A stretch of 38,342 nucleotides of DNA from an uncultured Loktanella sp. (GCA_913061335.1 CAJXTP010000002.1:1-38342); one strand, 5' to 3'. Positions 27,905-38,049 are shown, counted from the first letter of the stretch. Numbers and translations are program-made. Notes: generated from the sequence alone by a model not told the origin.

Positions 27905-29836
27905 ATGACTTACGCGTCTGTCGTCGATCGCGATGCGATTGAGAACGAAATGGTATGGGGTGATCGTGATCTACCCGTAACAACCTATGGGTTGCTGAGC
28001 CAAACAGCCGGAAAATTTCCAACTCGCAACGCAGTTTCATACCAGATGATGTCGGGTCCAACCGACAAATGCGAGACCTTTTCGTGGTCTGAGCTGAAAG
28101 ACAAAACCACGCAAGTTGCAAACATGCTGCGTGAATTGGGCATCGGCGAAACCGATGTTGTCGCCTATCTGTTGCCGAACGCGAATGAAACTGTTTTGAC
28201 GTATCTTGGTGGTCAGGTCGCGGGCATTGTGAACCCAATCAATCCGCTGTTGGACCCTGAGCAAATTGCGTCGATCCTGCGTGAAACAAACGCGAAGGTG
28301 CTTGTCACATTGCGTGCTTTCCCAAAGACGGATGTGTCGCAAAAGGCTGCTGAGGCCGTGGCTTTGGCGCCTAACGTGCAAACTGTTCTTGAGGTTGATT
28401 TGCATCGTTATTTGACCGGTATCAAAAAGTTAATCGTCCCGCTGATCCGTCCCAAAACCGTTGTGACCCACAAAGCCAACGTGTTGAATTTCAACGCTGA
28501 GATGGACCGTCAATCGACGACGCTTGCGTTTGAGGACAGCACTGTTGACCGCGTCGCTGCTTATTTCCACACAGGCGGCACGACGGGCATGCCCAAAGTC
28601 GCACAGCATAAATACTCTGGCATCGTTTATAATGCTTGGCTTGGTGCCCGCCTGTTGTTCACCGAAAAAGACGTGCAGATTTGCCCGCTGCCAATGTTCC
28701 ACGTGTTCGCGGCTATTGTATCGCTGGGTGCTTCGCTGGGATCTGGTGCGCACGTCGTGTTCCCAACCCCGCAAGGTTACCGCGGTGAAGGCGTGTTCGA
28801 TAATTTTTGGAAGCTGATTGAGCGGCACAAAGTCACGTTTATGATCACTGTTCCAACTGCGCTGTCTGCGTTGATGCAGCGTAAAGTGGACGCCGACATC
28901 TCCACCTTGCGGATTGCATTTTGTGGATCGGCCCCATTACCACTAGAGCTTTACCGTCGGTTTGAAGAGGCTGTGAACGCTGAAAAGGGGCCAAATGACG
29001 TTAAGCTGTCGATCTGCGAAGGTTACGGCCTGACCGAAGCCACCTGTCTGGTATCGATCAACCCACCTGACGGGGAAAAACGTGTGGGTTCCATCGGTAT
29101 TCCGTTCCCCTATACCGATGTGCGCATCGTGAACGTTGCGACCCAACTAGATTGCGGATCTGATGAAGTTGGCGAGATTTGCGTGGCGTCGCCCGGTGTC
29201 TACGACGGCAAAACCTACACCGAGACTGCGAAAAACGCCGATTTGTTTTATCCGGGTGAAAATAGCCCGCTCGGCAAATCGGTGCAGTATTTGCGCACCG
29301 GCGACCTGGGCCGGATTGATGCGGAGGGCTATTTGTGGATCACAGGCCGTGCCAAAGACCTGATCATTCGCGGTGGTCACAACATTGATCCAGCTGAAAT
29401 TGAGGAAGCGTTGGCAGGCCATGAAGCTGTTGCCTTTGCGGGCGCAATTGGCCAGCCAGATGCGCATGCAGGCGAAATTCCTTGTGTGTATGTTGAGCTG
29501 GTTGACGGTGCCACGGTGACCGAAGCAGAGCTGATGGCTTATGCAAAGGAGAATATCCACGAACGCGCTGCCCATCCTAAGCATTTGGAAATAATGGATG
29601 AATTGCCAAAGACCGCAGTTGGTAAAATCTTTAAGCCCGACCTGCGCAAACGTGCGATTACCCGTATCTTTAACGCAGCCCTTGCCAATGCTGGCATCGC
29701 CGCAGAAGTCGGATCAGTTGCAGAAGATAAGAAACGTGGACTGGTGGCTCATTTGATCAAGACTGGAACCGTGGATGCTGCGGGCGTGACCAAGGCGCTT
29801 GGGGCCTATACGAACCCATGGGATTTGGCAGAGTAA
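27905..29836 (+). CDS. Acyl-CoA synthetase (AMP-binding)
   Basis: YFHTGGTTGMPKVAQH, EGYGLTEATCLVSINP, YLRTGDLGRIDAEGYLWITGRAKDLIIRGGHNIDPAEIEEAL, PKTAVGKIFKPDLR. Confidence 0.93.
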   Translation: MTYASVVDRDAIENEMVWGDRDLPVTTYGLLSQTAGKFPTRNAVSYQMMSGPTDKCETFSWSELKDKTTQVANMLRELGIGETDVVAYLLPNANETVLTYLGGQVAGIVNPINPLLDPEQIASILRETNAKVLVTLRAFPKTDVSQKAAEAVALAPNVQTVLEVDLHRYLTGIKKLIVPLIRPKTVVTHKANVLNFNAEMDRQSTTLAFEDSTVDRVAAYFHTGGTTGMPKVAQHKYSGIVYNAWLGARLLFTEKDVQICPLPMFHVFAAIVSLGASLGSGAHVVFPTPQGYRGEGVFDNFWKLIERHKVTFMITVPTALSALMQRKVDADISTLRIAFCGSAPLPLELYRRFEEAVNAEKGPNDVKLSICEGYGLTEATCLVSINPPDGEKRVGSIGIPFPYTDVRIVNVATQLDCGSDEVGEICVASPGVYDGKTYTETAKNADLFYPGENSPLGKSVQYLRTGDLGRIDAEGYLWITGRAKDLIIRGGHNIDPAEIEEALAGHEAVAFAGAIGQPDAHAGEIPCVYVELVDGATVTEAELMAYAKENIHERAAHPKHLEIMDELPKTAVGKIFKPDLRKRAITRIFNAALANAGIAAEVGSVAEDKKRGLVAHLIKTGTVDAAGVTKALGAYTNPWDLAE

Positions 29837-29843
29837 TCTGAAA

Positions 29844-29873
29844 CGAGGGGCGGTATCGCGCTGCCCCTTTTTC
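29844..29873 (+). terminator. Rho-independent terminator
   Basis: aggggc-N11-gcccct followed by ttttt. Confidence 0.75.
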
Positions 29874-30098
29874 GTCCGCAATGATGATATGCCGATGACA
29901 CGTGCAGCCATGCAATTTTAGATCGAGCCGCGGCCAGAATTGGCGTATCTACAAACAAGTTGATCGCAGATTTCGCGCTACCTAACCCTTGGCATCGTCT
30001 CCATGGCGCTTGCCCTTGCCTGAGGAACAACAGAACTGAGGTGCCCGTAGATTTGTAGACGGTTTGCTTGGTATTTTTGGAACCAATGAGAGACGGAT

Positions 30099-30368
30099 AT
30101 GAACAAGGGAATTGGGTTTACGGATGCGTTCAAACAGGGCGCTGTGGCACAAGTTGTTGAGCGTAGTTATGCGGTCAGCGAGGTGGTCACGCGGCTGGGG
30201 ATCAACACCAAATCGTTTTGCGCTTGGGCGTCGCAATTTGCGAAGTCGCCGGGCGTCAGGGTGGAGACGTCTGAGATCAAGCGCCTGAAGCGGGAACTGG
30301 CGCGGGTCACCGAGGAGCGCAATATCTTAAAAAAGGCGACCGCATACTTCGCGCGAGAGTCTCAGTGA
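30099..30368 (+). CDS. IS3-family transposase OrfA (intact ORF)
   Basis: FTDAFKQGAVAQVVERSYAVSEVVTRLGINTKSFCAWASQF...EIKRLKRELARVTEERNILKKATAYFARESQ. Confidence 0.9.
   Translation: MNKGIGFTDAFKQGAVAQVVERSYAVSEVVTRLGINTKSFCAWASQFAKSPGVRVETSEIKRLKRELARVTEERNILKKATAYFARESQ
30329..30335 (+). promoter_or_regulatory. A6G slippery heptamer, candidate -1 programmed frameshift site
   Basis: ttaAAAAAAGgcg within orfA; a -1 slip reads GDRILRARVSVRYAFIETHRFEF into orfB without a stop. Confidence 0.7.
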
Positions 30369-30760
30369 GATATGCGTTTATCGAGACTCACCGCTTTGAG
30401 TTTTCGGTACGCTCATTATGCCGTATGCTGATGGCTTATTTCAGCGGGTTTTATACGTGGCTGAGGTGACCGTTAAACTTGCGTGCGCAAGAGGACGCCC
30501 GCCAAACTGACCTGATCCAGCAAGCATGGACCAAAAGCGGAAAGTTCATGGTTATCGCAAGCGGCACCCCTCTCATGGTTTGCAGACAAACCACTGCCGC
30601 GCGATATCACCTACATCAAAACGCATGAGGGCTGGTCATATCTGGCCGCCGTAATTGACCTGTTCTCACGACGCATTGCCGGGTGGTCCATGCAAGCGCG
30701 CATGACGACAGACCTCGCCTTGCAGGCCCTGCTCAGTGCAGTTTGGCGGCGCAAGCCGTG
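30365..30760 (+). pseudogene. Decayed IS3-family OrfB (DDE transposase) remnant
   Basis: [58 protein letters not shown], then a shifted frame with [50 protein letters not shown]; in-frame stop, frameshift/deletion and truncation. Confidence 0.85.
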
Positions 30761-31165
30761 ATCCAGTCCCCTCTCGGGACATTGCTGCGCAATACCCTGC
30801 CGGGCAGTGGATCAAGGCTCTCAGTAAGCTATCATTCGCAAACAAGCGATGGCGAAGCGAGCATCTTGCCAGTAAAAGTATTGCCCAAGTATCCGCTCAG
30901 GTCATCGGAAGAGACGAGGGCGACCGTATATAATTATCAACGTTGATAGGTTGCGCAGCCCGCTGAACGCATTTCCGAAGGCATCCTGGAATTGAAAGAA
31001 CCTAAGAACAAATTGCAGGGTCTCTCTTCGATGGGCATAAAGTATTGTAAAGACAAATGTGCCTTCCGTCCTAGTCCACTACGGATCCGGCAAGTGTTGA
31101 ATTGGGTCAGGAAAAGCTAGTGCGTCGATGTTGAGAGGTTTTTTTACTTGAAAATCAGTGTTTTA

Positions 31166-31240
31166 TGGTGCTGCTAGGGAGAATTGAACTCCCGACCTCG
31201 TCATTACCAATGACGCGCTCTACCACTGAGCTACAGCAGC
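31166..31240 (-). tRNA. tRNA-Thr (GGT), CCA encoded
   Basis: Minus strand gctgctgtagctcagtggtagagcgcgtcattggtaatgacgaggtcgggagttcaattctccctagcagcacca; loop ttggtaa. Confidence 0.96.
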
Positions 31241-31268
31241 CTATAAAACTAAGGGCGTTAGAGCATAT

Positions 31269-31310
31269 GCCCTACTAATACCCTACTAATAATTTTCGCA
31301 TCCTACTAAC
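31269..31310. repeat. Three cctactaa(t/c) repeats
   Basis: gccctactaataccctactaataattttcgcatcctactaac. Confidence 0.8.
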
Positions 31311-31347
31311 TCGTTTTTGAAGCACATCAATTTGGAATGGACCGACC

Positions 31348-31386
31348 CATTACCAGTGACGCGCTTTACCACTGAGCTACCGCAGC
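31348..31386 (-). pseudogene. Partial tRNA-Thr copy (5' half including anticodon loop)
   Basis: 39-nt match to 31202-31240 with 3 mismatches; the 3' half is not recognisable. Confidence 0.85.
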
Positions 31387-31472
31387 ATCCTCGCGGGTCG
31401 AATTAGCCGTATTCGACAATTGGTGCAAGCCCTCACTGGACGGTTTTTGCATAGCTTGGTAACAGGGACATT

Positions 31473-31622
31473 ATGGATAATAAGAGCCCTATCAAAAAAC
31501 AGCGTTCTGAGGCCGAAATCCGCGCGGATCGGCTGAAGGTATCGTTGAAAGCAAATATGGCCAAACGCAAGGCGCAGACCCGTGCACGGGCCGTTGGTAA
31601 AGATAAAGAAATGAAAGAGTAG
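31473..31622 (+). CDS. Small basic protein (49 aa) upstream of murA; absent from the supplied ORF track
   Basis: MDNKSPIKKQRSEAEIRADRLKVSLKANMAKRKAQTRARAVGKDKEMKE, ending 6 nt before the murA ATG. Confidence 0.75.
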   Translation: MDNKSPIKKQRSEAEIRADRLKVSLKANMAKRKAQTRARAVGKDKEMKE

Positions 31623-31628
31623 GCAGGC

Positions 31629-32900
31629 ATGGATTCGATCGTAGTTAAAGGTGGCCGTGAGTTGAACGGCAAAATCCATATCGCGGGGGCAAAGAACGCT
31701 GCTCTTGCGCTGATGCCCGCCACGCTGTTGTCAGAAGAGCCGCTGACGCTGACCAATGCGCCGCGCTTGTCTGATATTAAGACAATGACTGAGCTGCTAG
31801 AATCGCTCGGTTCCGAAATATCGTCGCTTCAGGACGGCAAAGTGCAAGTCATGTCGACCCATGGCCGGATCAACACCACCGCCGATTATGACATCGTGCG
31901 CAAAATGCGGGCGTCTAACCTTGTGCTGGGCCCACTTTTGGCCCGCGAAGGCAATGCGATTGTGTCCTTGCCTGGTGGCTGTGCGATTGGTGCCCGTCCG
32001 ATGGATATTCACACGGATGGCTTGGAAAAGATGGGCGCGTCAATCGAGCTTAACGACGGGTATCTGCATGCGAAGGCTGCTGGTGGCCGCCTTAAGGGCG
32101 CTGTCATCGATTTTCCGTTTGCGTCCGTTGGCGCAACCGAAAACATCATGATGGCCGCCACTTTGGCCAAGGGCACGACAGTCATCAGCAACGCCGCTCG
32201 CGAGCCAGAGATTGTTGATTTGGCGACTTGTCTGCGCGCAATGGGCGCCCAGATCGATGGTGACGGCACATCGCGCATCGAAATTCAGGGTGTTGACCGC
32301 CTTGGTGGTGCAACGCACCCCGTTGTCACTGACCGGATTGAGCTAGGCACATATATGCTGGCCCCCGTGTTCACAGGTGGTGAAATTGAATGCATCGGTG
32401 GCCGCATGCATTTGGTCGAAAACTTTGCTGCGAAACTCGATGCTGCGGGCATTGATGTGTCCGAAACTAAGGACGGCCTGAAGGTCAAACGCCGTGGCGA
32501 TCGCCCGCGCGCTGTAAACGTCAAAACAGAGCCGTTCCCAGGGTTTCCAACTGATTTGCAAGCACAGATGATGGCGATGCTTTGCTTTGCCGAGGGTACG
32601 TCTGTTCTGGAAGAAACGATCTTTGAGAATCGTTTCATGCATGCGCCCGAATTGGTCCGCATGGGTGCCAAAATTGATGTGTCTGGCAACACCGCGACCG
32701 TCACTGGTGTCGATAAGATGAAGGGTGCGCCTGTTATGGCCACCGATCTGCGCGCATCTGTGTCGCTTATCCTTGCGGGTCTTGCGTCTGAGGGCGAGAC
32801 AATCGTGAACCGCGTCTATCACCTTGATCGCGGCTATGAACATGTTGAGGAAAAGTTAAGCGCTGTCGGTGCACAAATTGAACGGATATCGAGCAAATGA
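31629..32900 (+). CDS. murA: UDP-N-acetylglucosamine 1-carboxyvinyltransferase
   Basis: [91 protein letters not shown]. Confidence 0.97.
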   Translation: MDSIVVKGGRELNGKIHIAGAKNAALALMPATLLSEEPLTLTNAPRLSDIKTMTELLESLGSEISSLQDGKVQVMSTHGRINTTADYDIVRKMRASNLVLGPLLAREGNAIVSLPGGCAIGARPMDIHTDGLEKMGASIELNDGYLHAKAAGGRLKGAVIDFPFASVGATENIMMAATLAKGTTVISNAAREPEIVDLATCLRAMGAQIDGDGTSRIEIQGVDRLGGATHPVVTDRIELGTYMLAPVFTGGEIECIGGRMHLVENFAAKLDAAGIDVSETKDGLKVKRRGDRPRAVNVKTEPFPGFPTDLQAQMMAMLCFAEGTSVLEETIFENRFMHAPELVRMGAKIDVSGNTATVTGVDKMKGAPVMATDLRASVSLILAGLASEGETIVNRVYHLDRGYEHVEEKLSAVGAQIERISSK

Positions 32901-33373
32901 GCGATGCAAAGTTTGAAGATGGTGGTGACCGACCGCTCCGCTTGAAGGCGCTTGATGTTGATGATCTGGCCGTGATGTCATCGTTGAGCCAAGATGCGGT
33001 TTTCCCCGCGTCCGAAATGCGATGGGACCGTAAGGCCCGTCGCTTTGCGTTGTTGCTGAACCGGTTCCGTTGGGAAGATGCCCCAAACGCCAAAATCGGC
33101 AAACGCAGCGTTGAGCGAGTGCAGGCAGTCCTATCCATTGAGGACGTCATGTCGGTCAAATCCCAAGGGGTGCAGGCTGGCGATGCGGATATGATCATGT
33201 CGCTGCTGTCGGTTTCGTTTGAACCATCAACGGATGGCATGGGCCGTGTGTTGTTGACCTTATCGGGTGACGGCGCCATTGCGATTGAAGTCGAAGCGCT
33301 GGAAATCATGCTGGCCGATGTCACCCGTCCTTATATTGCGCCGTCCAAATCCGTGCCCCAACACGGCGATTGA
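32897..33373 (+). CDS. DUF2948 family protein
   Basis: [47 protein letters not shown]; position between murA and hisD. Confidence 0.85.
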   Translation: MSDAKFEDGGDRPLRLKALDVDDLAVMSSLSQDAVFPASEMRWDRKARRFALLLNRFRWEDAPNAKIGKRSVERVQAVLSIEDVMSVKSQGVQAGDADMIMSLLSVSFEPSTDGMGRVLLTLSGDGAIAIEVEALEIMLADVTRPYIAPSKSVPQHGD

Positions 33374-33456
33374 TCGGCGCAGTTGCAGGGCTTTTGCATC
33401 ATCTCCAATTGAAGCACCGGTCGCCCCCGCGTATGTCGGGGAAAAGGAGACGCCTC

Positions 33457-34761
33457 ATGCCACAGTTTTTGTCCACCACCGATGCCGATTTTGAGGCACA
33501 GTTTGTGGCGTTGCTTGGGGCCAAGCGTGAAGACAGCCCTGACGTGGATGCGGTGGTTGCTGACATCATTGCCGATGTGCGTGCGCGTGGTGACGCCGCT
33601 GTAATTGAGCTGACGTCAAAGTTTGATCGTCTTGACCTGACGGCCGGCACAATGCGGTTTTCACCGTCTGAGATTGAGGCCGAATGCGCCAAAGTGGGCG
33701 ACGAAGATCGCGCTGCCTTGATGCTCGCCGCTGATCGAATTTACGCCTATCATTCCCGCCAGATGCCAACCGATGAAATGTGGACCGATGACGCCGGTGC
33801 GACGCTTGGGTGGCGCTGGACGCCGGTGTCGGCTGCGGGGCTTTATGTGCCCGGTGGTTTGGCGTCTTACCCCAGTTCGGTTCTGATGAACGCGATCCCT
33901 GCTAAGGTTGCGGGGGTAGGGCGTCTTGCGATTGTTGTGCCCACACCGGATGGCAAGACTAACCCGTTGGTGATTTTGGCAGCGAAGATCGCGGACGTCG
34001 ACGAGATTTACCGTATTGGTGGCGCGCAGGCTGTCGCCGCATTGGCTTATGGCACGCAAACCATCCCGCCAGTTGATAAAATTACAGGTCCGGGCAATGC
34101 ATTTGTTGCGGCGGCCAAACGGCGGGTGTTTGGCAAAGTAGGCATCGATATGATCGCCGGACCGTCCGAGATTTTGGTCATTGCGGACGCGGACAATGAC
34201 CCTGACTGGATCGCACTTGATCTGCTGTCCCAAGCCGAACACGACGAAAGTGCGCAGTCGGTGTTGATCACCGATGATGCCGCTTTTGGGCGGGCTGTGG
34301 CAGATGCTGTTGATGTGCGCTTGCAAACGCTGGAACGCCGCGCGATTGCGGGCAAAAGCTGGGCTGACTTTGGTGCCATTATTACGGTCCGCGATATGGA
34401 CGAAGCCGTTGTTTTATCGGACCGGATTGCGCCAGAGCATCTTGAGCTGTGCACAGCGGATTGTGAAGAATTGGCGACCCGTGTCACCCATGCGGGCGCT
34501 ATTTTCATTGGTAGCTGGACGCCTGAAGCCATTGGTGATTACATCGGCGGTCCAAACCATGTGTTGCCGACGGCGAGGTCGGCACGATTCTCAAGCGGGC
34601 TGTCTGTTATGGATTTCATTAAACGCACCACTTTGTCCCGCATGACGCCCGATGCATTGGCCGCCATCGGCCCGTCTGCAGAACGCTTGGCGAAATCTGA
34701 AAGCCTTGAGGCGCATGGGTTGTCTGTGCGCGCCCGTTTGGATCGGTTGAACCAATCATGA
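33457..34761 (+). CDS. hisD: Histidinol dehydrogenase
   Basis: GLYVPGGLASYPSSVLMNAIPAKVAGV, IGGAQAVAALAYGTQTIPPVDKITGPGNAFVAAAKR, EHDESAQSVLITDD, GPNHVLPTARSARFSSGLSV. Confidence 0.97.
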   Translation: MPQFLSTTDADFEAQFVALLGAKREDSPDVDAVVADIIADVRARGDAAVIELTSKFDRLDLTAGTMRFSPSEIEAECAKVGDEDRAALMLAADRIYAYHSRQMPTDEMWTDDAGATLGWRWTPVSAAGLYVPGGLASYPSSVLMNAIPAKVAGVGRLAIVVPTPDGKTNPLVILAAKIADVDEIYRIGGAQAVAALAYGTQTIPPVDKITGPGNAFVAAAKRRVFGKVGIDMIAGPSEILVIADADNDPDWIALDLLSQAEHDESAQSVLITDDAAFGRAVADAVDVRLQTLERRAIAGKSWADFGAIITVRDMDEAVVLSDRIAPEHLELCTADCEELATRVTHAGAIFIGSWTPEAIGDYIGGPNHVLPTARSARFSSGLSVMDFIKRTTLSRMTPDALAAIGPSAERLAKSESLEAHGLSVRARLDRLNQS

Positions 34762-35237
34762 GCCGGATTATCCACATTGAGTTGGACGACAGCGGCCTGC
34801 CAACGCCGACGCCAGAGATCGAACAAGAGCGCAAAGTCGCGATATTTGATTTGATGGAAGACAACAGTTTTGCGTTGCCTGCGCGCGACGACAAGGATGT
34901 ACCTGTCGGGCCGTACCGTCTTGCGCTGTCGATCCGTGAACGTCGACTGGTGTTTGACGTGCAGACTGAAGACAAGACACCCGCTGGTGAATTCCATCTG
35001 TCGCTTGGGCCGTTTCGGCAGGTTGTGAAAGACTATTTTCAGATTTGCGAAAGCTACTTCGACGCCGTTAAAACGCTGCCACCAAGCCAGATTGAAACCA
35101 TCGATATGGCCCGCCGTGGTATCCACAACGAAGGCGCGCGGGTGCTGCAGGAACGTTTGGAAGGCAAAGCGGACGTAGATAACGATACCTCGCGCCGCCT
35201 TTTCACCCTTATTTGCGTCCTGCATTTCGGGGGTTAA
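34758..35237 (+). CDS. UPF0262 family protein
   Basis: QERKVAIFDLMEDNSFALP...GPYRLALSIRERRLVFDV...RGIHNEGARVLQERLEGKADVDNDTSRRLFTLICVLHF. Confidence 0.9.
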   Translation: MSRIIHIELDDSGLPTPTPEIEQERKVAIFDLMEDNSFALPARDDKDVPVGPYRLALSIRERRLVFDVQTEDKTPAGEFHLSLGPFRQVVKDYFQICESYFDAVKTLPPSQIETIDMARRGIHNEGARVLQERLEGKADVDNDTSRRLFTLICVLHFGG

Positions 35238-35240
35238 GGT

Positions 35241-35723
35241 ATGGGGTCAGACACATCATTTGACCCGCTTCCGCAGTCCGTTCTGTTCTGTTGCGACCAC
35301 AATGCCGTTCGCTCACCTATGGCCGAAGGTATTATGAAAAAGTTCTACGGAACTGAATGCTATATTCAATCCGTTGGCGTTAAAAACGATTTGGAAATTG
35401 ATGGGTTTTCAATTGCAGTATGTGCAGAGCTTGATGTCGAACTGTCCCGCCACCGCAGTCGCAGTTTTGATGAAATGGAAGACTGGGGCGATGATTTATC
35501 GTCGTTTGACCTTGTTCTGGCGCTTTCTCCGGCCAGCCAACGCCGCGCGCTTGACCTGACGCGGTTCTATCATCTGCAGGTGGAATACTGGCCGATCCTT
35601 GATCCGACGGGTCTGGGCGGTAGCCGCGAAACCAGTTTGATCAGCTACCGGCAGGCCCGTGACCAGATTATTTCGCGTCTGACAGAACGATTTGGTCCGC
35701 CGCGTACTGACACGGACGGCTAA
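35241..35723 (+). CDS. Low-molecular-weight phosphatase family protein
   Basis: VLFCCDHNAVRSPMAEGIMKKFYG (C-x5-R loop). Confidence 0.88.
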   Translation: MGSDTSFDPLPQSVLFCCDHNAVRSPMAEGIMKKFYGTECYIQSVGVKNDLEIDGFSIAVCAELDVELSRHRSRSFDEMEDWGDDLSSFDLVLALSPASQRRALDLTRFYHLQVEYWPILDPTGLGGSRETSLISYRQARDQIISRLTERFGPPRTDTDG

Positions 35724-35812
35724 GCCGTTATTAGCCCTTGAAATATGGCGCTTAAGGGCGCATTTACCACCCGTCCGCATCTATTGGCGGATGAACAACC
35801 ATAGGAGATCAC

Positions 35813-36031
35813 ATGGCCAAGGAAGAACTGCTCGAATTCCCAGGTGTCGTAAAAGAACTTCTGCCCAATGCGACGTTTCTGGTCGAGCTTGAAAATGGCC
35901 ATACGATCATCGCGCATACGGCAGGCAAGATGCGCAAAAACCGCATTCGCGTTCTGGCAGGCGACAAGGTACAAGTCGAAATGACACCGTACGATTTGTC
36001 CAAAGGTCGGATCAATTACCGTTTCAAATAA
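35813..36031 (+). CDS. infA: Translation initiation factor IF-1
   Basis: [72 protein letters not shown]. Confidence 0.98.
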   Translation: MAKEELLEFPGVVKELLPNATFLVELENGHTIIAHTAGKMRKNRIRVLAGDKVQVEMTPYDLSKGRINYRFK

Positions 36032-36076
36032 TGTATGGCGGCGCAATCGTGCCGCGATACCTGTCTGGGCGACATT

Positions 36077-36682
36077 ATGACCACAATTTCCACTGATCAC
36101 AGTCTTCGGCTGATCCTTGGGTCTGGCTCGCCACGGCGGCTGGAGCTATTGGCGCAAATTGGGGAGACCCCGTTTGCAGTCCGCCCCCCTGACATTGATG
36201 AAGAGCCGCGTAAGGCTGAGTTACCGCGCGACTATGTCAATCGCATCGCCCATGAAAAGGCCGCAGCCGTTGAGGCTGAACTAGATGAAGTTGTGCTTTG
36301 CGCCGACACATCCGTGGCCCTTGGACGCCGTATCTTGGGTAAGCCCGTTGACGCAGGGCAGGCGGCAGAATTTCTGCATGCTTTGTCTGGTCGCCGTCAT
36401 AAAGTGATCACTGCCGTGTCCGTTAAGCGTGGCGACCGGATTTGGGTGCGCGACGTGCAAACGACCGTATCCTTCAAGCGCCTCAGCGATACGGAGGTGA
36501 ACTGGTACCTAGCCACAGGTGATTGGCAAGGTAAGGCGGGTGGATACGGTATCCAAGGCCCAGCAAGCGTGTTTATCCCGTGGACCAACGGCTCATTTCA
36601 TGCCGTCATGGGCTTGCCATTGCCCGAGACCGCAGCCCTGTTAACCGCAGCAGGTTACCCCATATTTGGAGGCGCACCATGA
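36077..36682 (+). CDS. maf: Maf family nucleotide pyrophosphatase
   Basis: [73 protein letters not shown]. Confidence 0.95.
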   Translation: MTTISTDHSLRLILGSGSPRRLELLAQIGETPFAVRPPDIDEEPRKAELPRDYVNRIAHEKAAAVEAELDEVVLCADTSVALGRRILGKPVDAGQAAEFLHALSGRRHKVITAVSVKRGDRIWVRDVQTTVSFKRLSDTEVNWYLATGDWQGKAGGYGIQGPASVFIPWTNGSFHAVMGLPLPETAALLTAAGYPIFGGAP

Positions 36683-37710
36683 AGGGTCGCACTATCGTTC
36701 TAGACCACGTCAACGGCCTCGAGGCTGCGGCCTATTTGGTCGACGGCCTGCTTGATGATCTGCTGGTCGATGACACTGATGCCCCGCGCCCCGGTGCAAT
36801 CTACCGTGCTATTTGCGACCGCCCAATTAAGGGGCAGGGCGGCATGATGTTGCGTCTGCCCGAAGGTGGCACCGCGTTTCTGCGTCAAGGAAAAGGGCTT
36901 AGCGCCGGACAAGCTTTGTTGGTGCAGGTCACAGGTTATTCGGAAGATGGTAAAGCCGTGCCTGTCACCGACCGTGTATTGTTTAAAAGCCGCTATGCGA
37001 TTGTGACCCCCGGCAAACCTGGCCTGAACATCAGCCGTCAGATTGTTGAGGAAGAGGTGCGCGACGCATTGCGCGCTGTTGCCCACGAGGTCCACGACGA
37101 TACTTATGGCCTTATTTTGCGGTCATCGTGCGAAGGCGCTGACCCGTCCGAGATCGCCGAAGATATTCTTGCAATGCAAGACATGGCCAGCGCTGTGATG
37201 GCAGACGCCACAGGGATCACTCCAGAGGCCCTGACCGAAGGTGATGGCCCTCACACCATCGCATGGCGCGAATGGACAGGTGCTGCGGATGTGGTCACGG
37301 ATGATGGGTCATTCGAACACATGGGCGTGCTGGATCAGATTGATGCGCTTGATGGCGCCAAGGTTATCTTGGGCGAAGGCACGATGTATGTCGAACCGAC
37401 CCGCGCGATGGTGGCTGTTGATGTGAACACTGGCAGTGACACGTCGCAGGGGGCCGCTCTGAAGGCCAATCTGGCCGCATGCCGCGCGTTGCCGCGTGCC
37501 TTGCGTCTGCGAGGCCTTGGCGGGCAAGTTTCAGTCGACTTCGTGTCGATGTCCAAAACCCACCGCAAACAAGTAGAACAGTCCCTGCGCGCATCATTCC
37601 GCAATGACCCAATTGAAACCAGTCTTGTTGGCTGGACCCCAATGGGCTTGTTTGAACTACAGCGCAAACGCGAACGCTTGCCTTTGGCCGCGATCTTACG
37701 GAGCGTATAA
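36679..37710 (+). CDS. Short ribonuclease E/G family protein
   Basis: [70 protein letters not shown]; no internal CPxC motif. Confidence 0.9.
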   Translation: MKGRTIVLDHVNGLEAAAYLVDGLLDDLLVDDTDAPRPGAIYRAICDRPIKGQGGMMLRLPEGGTAFLRQGKGLSAGQALLVQVTGYSEDGKAVPVTDRVLFKSRYAIVTPGKPGLNISRQIVEEEVRDALRAVAHEVHDDTYGLILRSSCEGADPSEIAEDILAMQDMASAVMADATGITPEALTEGDGPHTIAWREWTGAADVVTDDGSFEHMGVLDQIDALDGAKVILGEGTMYVEPTRAMVAVDVNTGSDTSQGAALKANLAACRALPRALRLRGLGGQVSVDFVSMSKTHRKQVEQSLRASFRNDPIETSLVGWTPMGLFELQRKRERLPLAAILRSV

Positions 37711-37892
37711 TGGCCTGCCCAATTTGTAATCATGCCGTCATGGCAAAGTTCAAACCTTTTTGCTCCAAGCGCTGTGCCGACGTGGACTTGTCCAAGTGGT
37801 TGTCGGGGTCTTATGCGATCCCGTTAGCCAATTCAGACGACGAGGGCGAGCTATCTCAAGAGCTATCTGAGGCCGAAAACAAGCCACATTGA
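37710..37892 (+). CDS. yacG: DNA gyrase inhibitor YacG (zinc-binding)
   Basis: [43 protein letters not shown] overlap with the RNase gene. Confidence 0.92.
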   Translation: MACPICNHAVMAKFKPFCSKRCADVDLSKWLSGSYAIPLANSDDEGELSQELSEAENKPH

Positions 37893-37971
37893 ATTTAAGG
37901 TAAAATGGCTCTGGACACCTAGGTTTGTGTGACCTAAAACGCCGATACCCGATGGATACGTCCATCCCGGT

Positions 37972-38046
37972 GCCCGGGTAGCTCAGGGGTAGAGCAGTGG
38001 ATTGAAAATCCTCGTGTCGGTGGTTCAAATCCGCCCCTGGGCACCA
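37972..38046 (+). tRNA. tRNA-Phe (GAA), CCA encoded
   Basis: gcccggg/cctgggc acceptor; loop ttgaaaa; T-arm ggtgg-ttcaaat-ccgcc. Confidence 0.96.
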
Positions 38047-38049
38047 CTA

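Noticed and set aside
30683-30946. 87-aa ORF after the IS3 remnant as a new gene
   Set aside because: Its N-terminal part is an out-of-frame reading of the OrfB remnant, and the rest lacks any motif or ribosome-binding site.
31269-31310. Short repeats considered as a CRISPR array
   Set aside because: Units are only about 8-10 nt with 1-14 nt gaps, without repeat-spacer regularity or cas genes.
33661-34326. 221-aa minus-strand ORF
   Set aside because: Antisense to hisD with no recognisable motifs.
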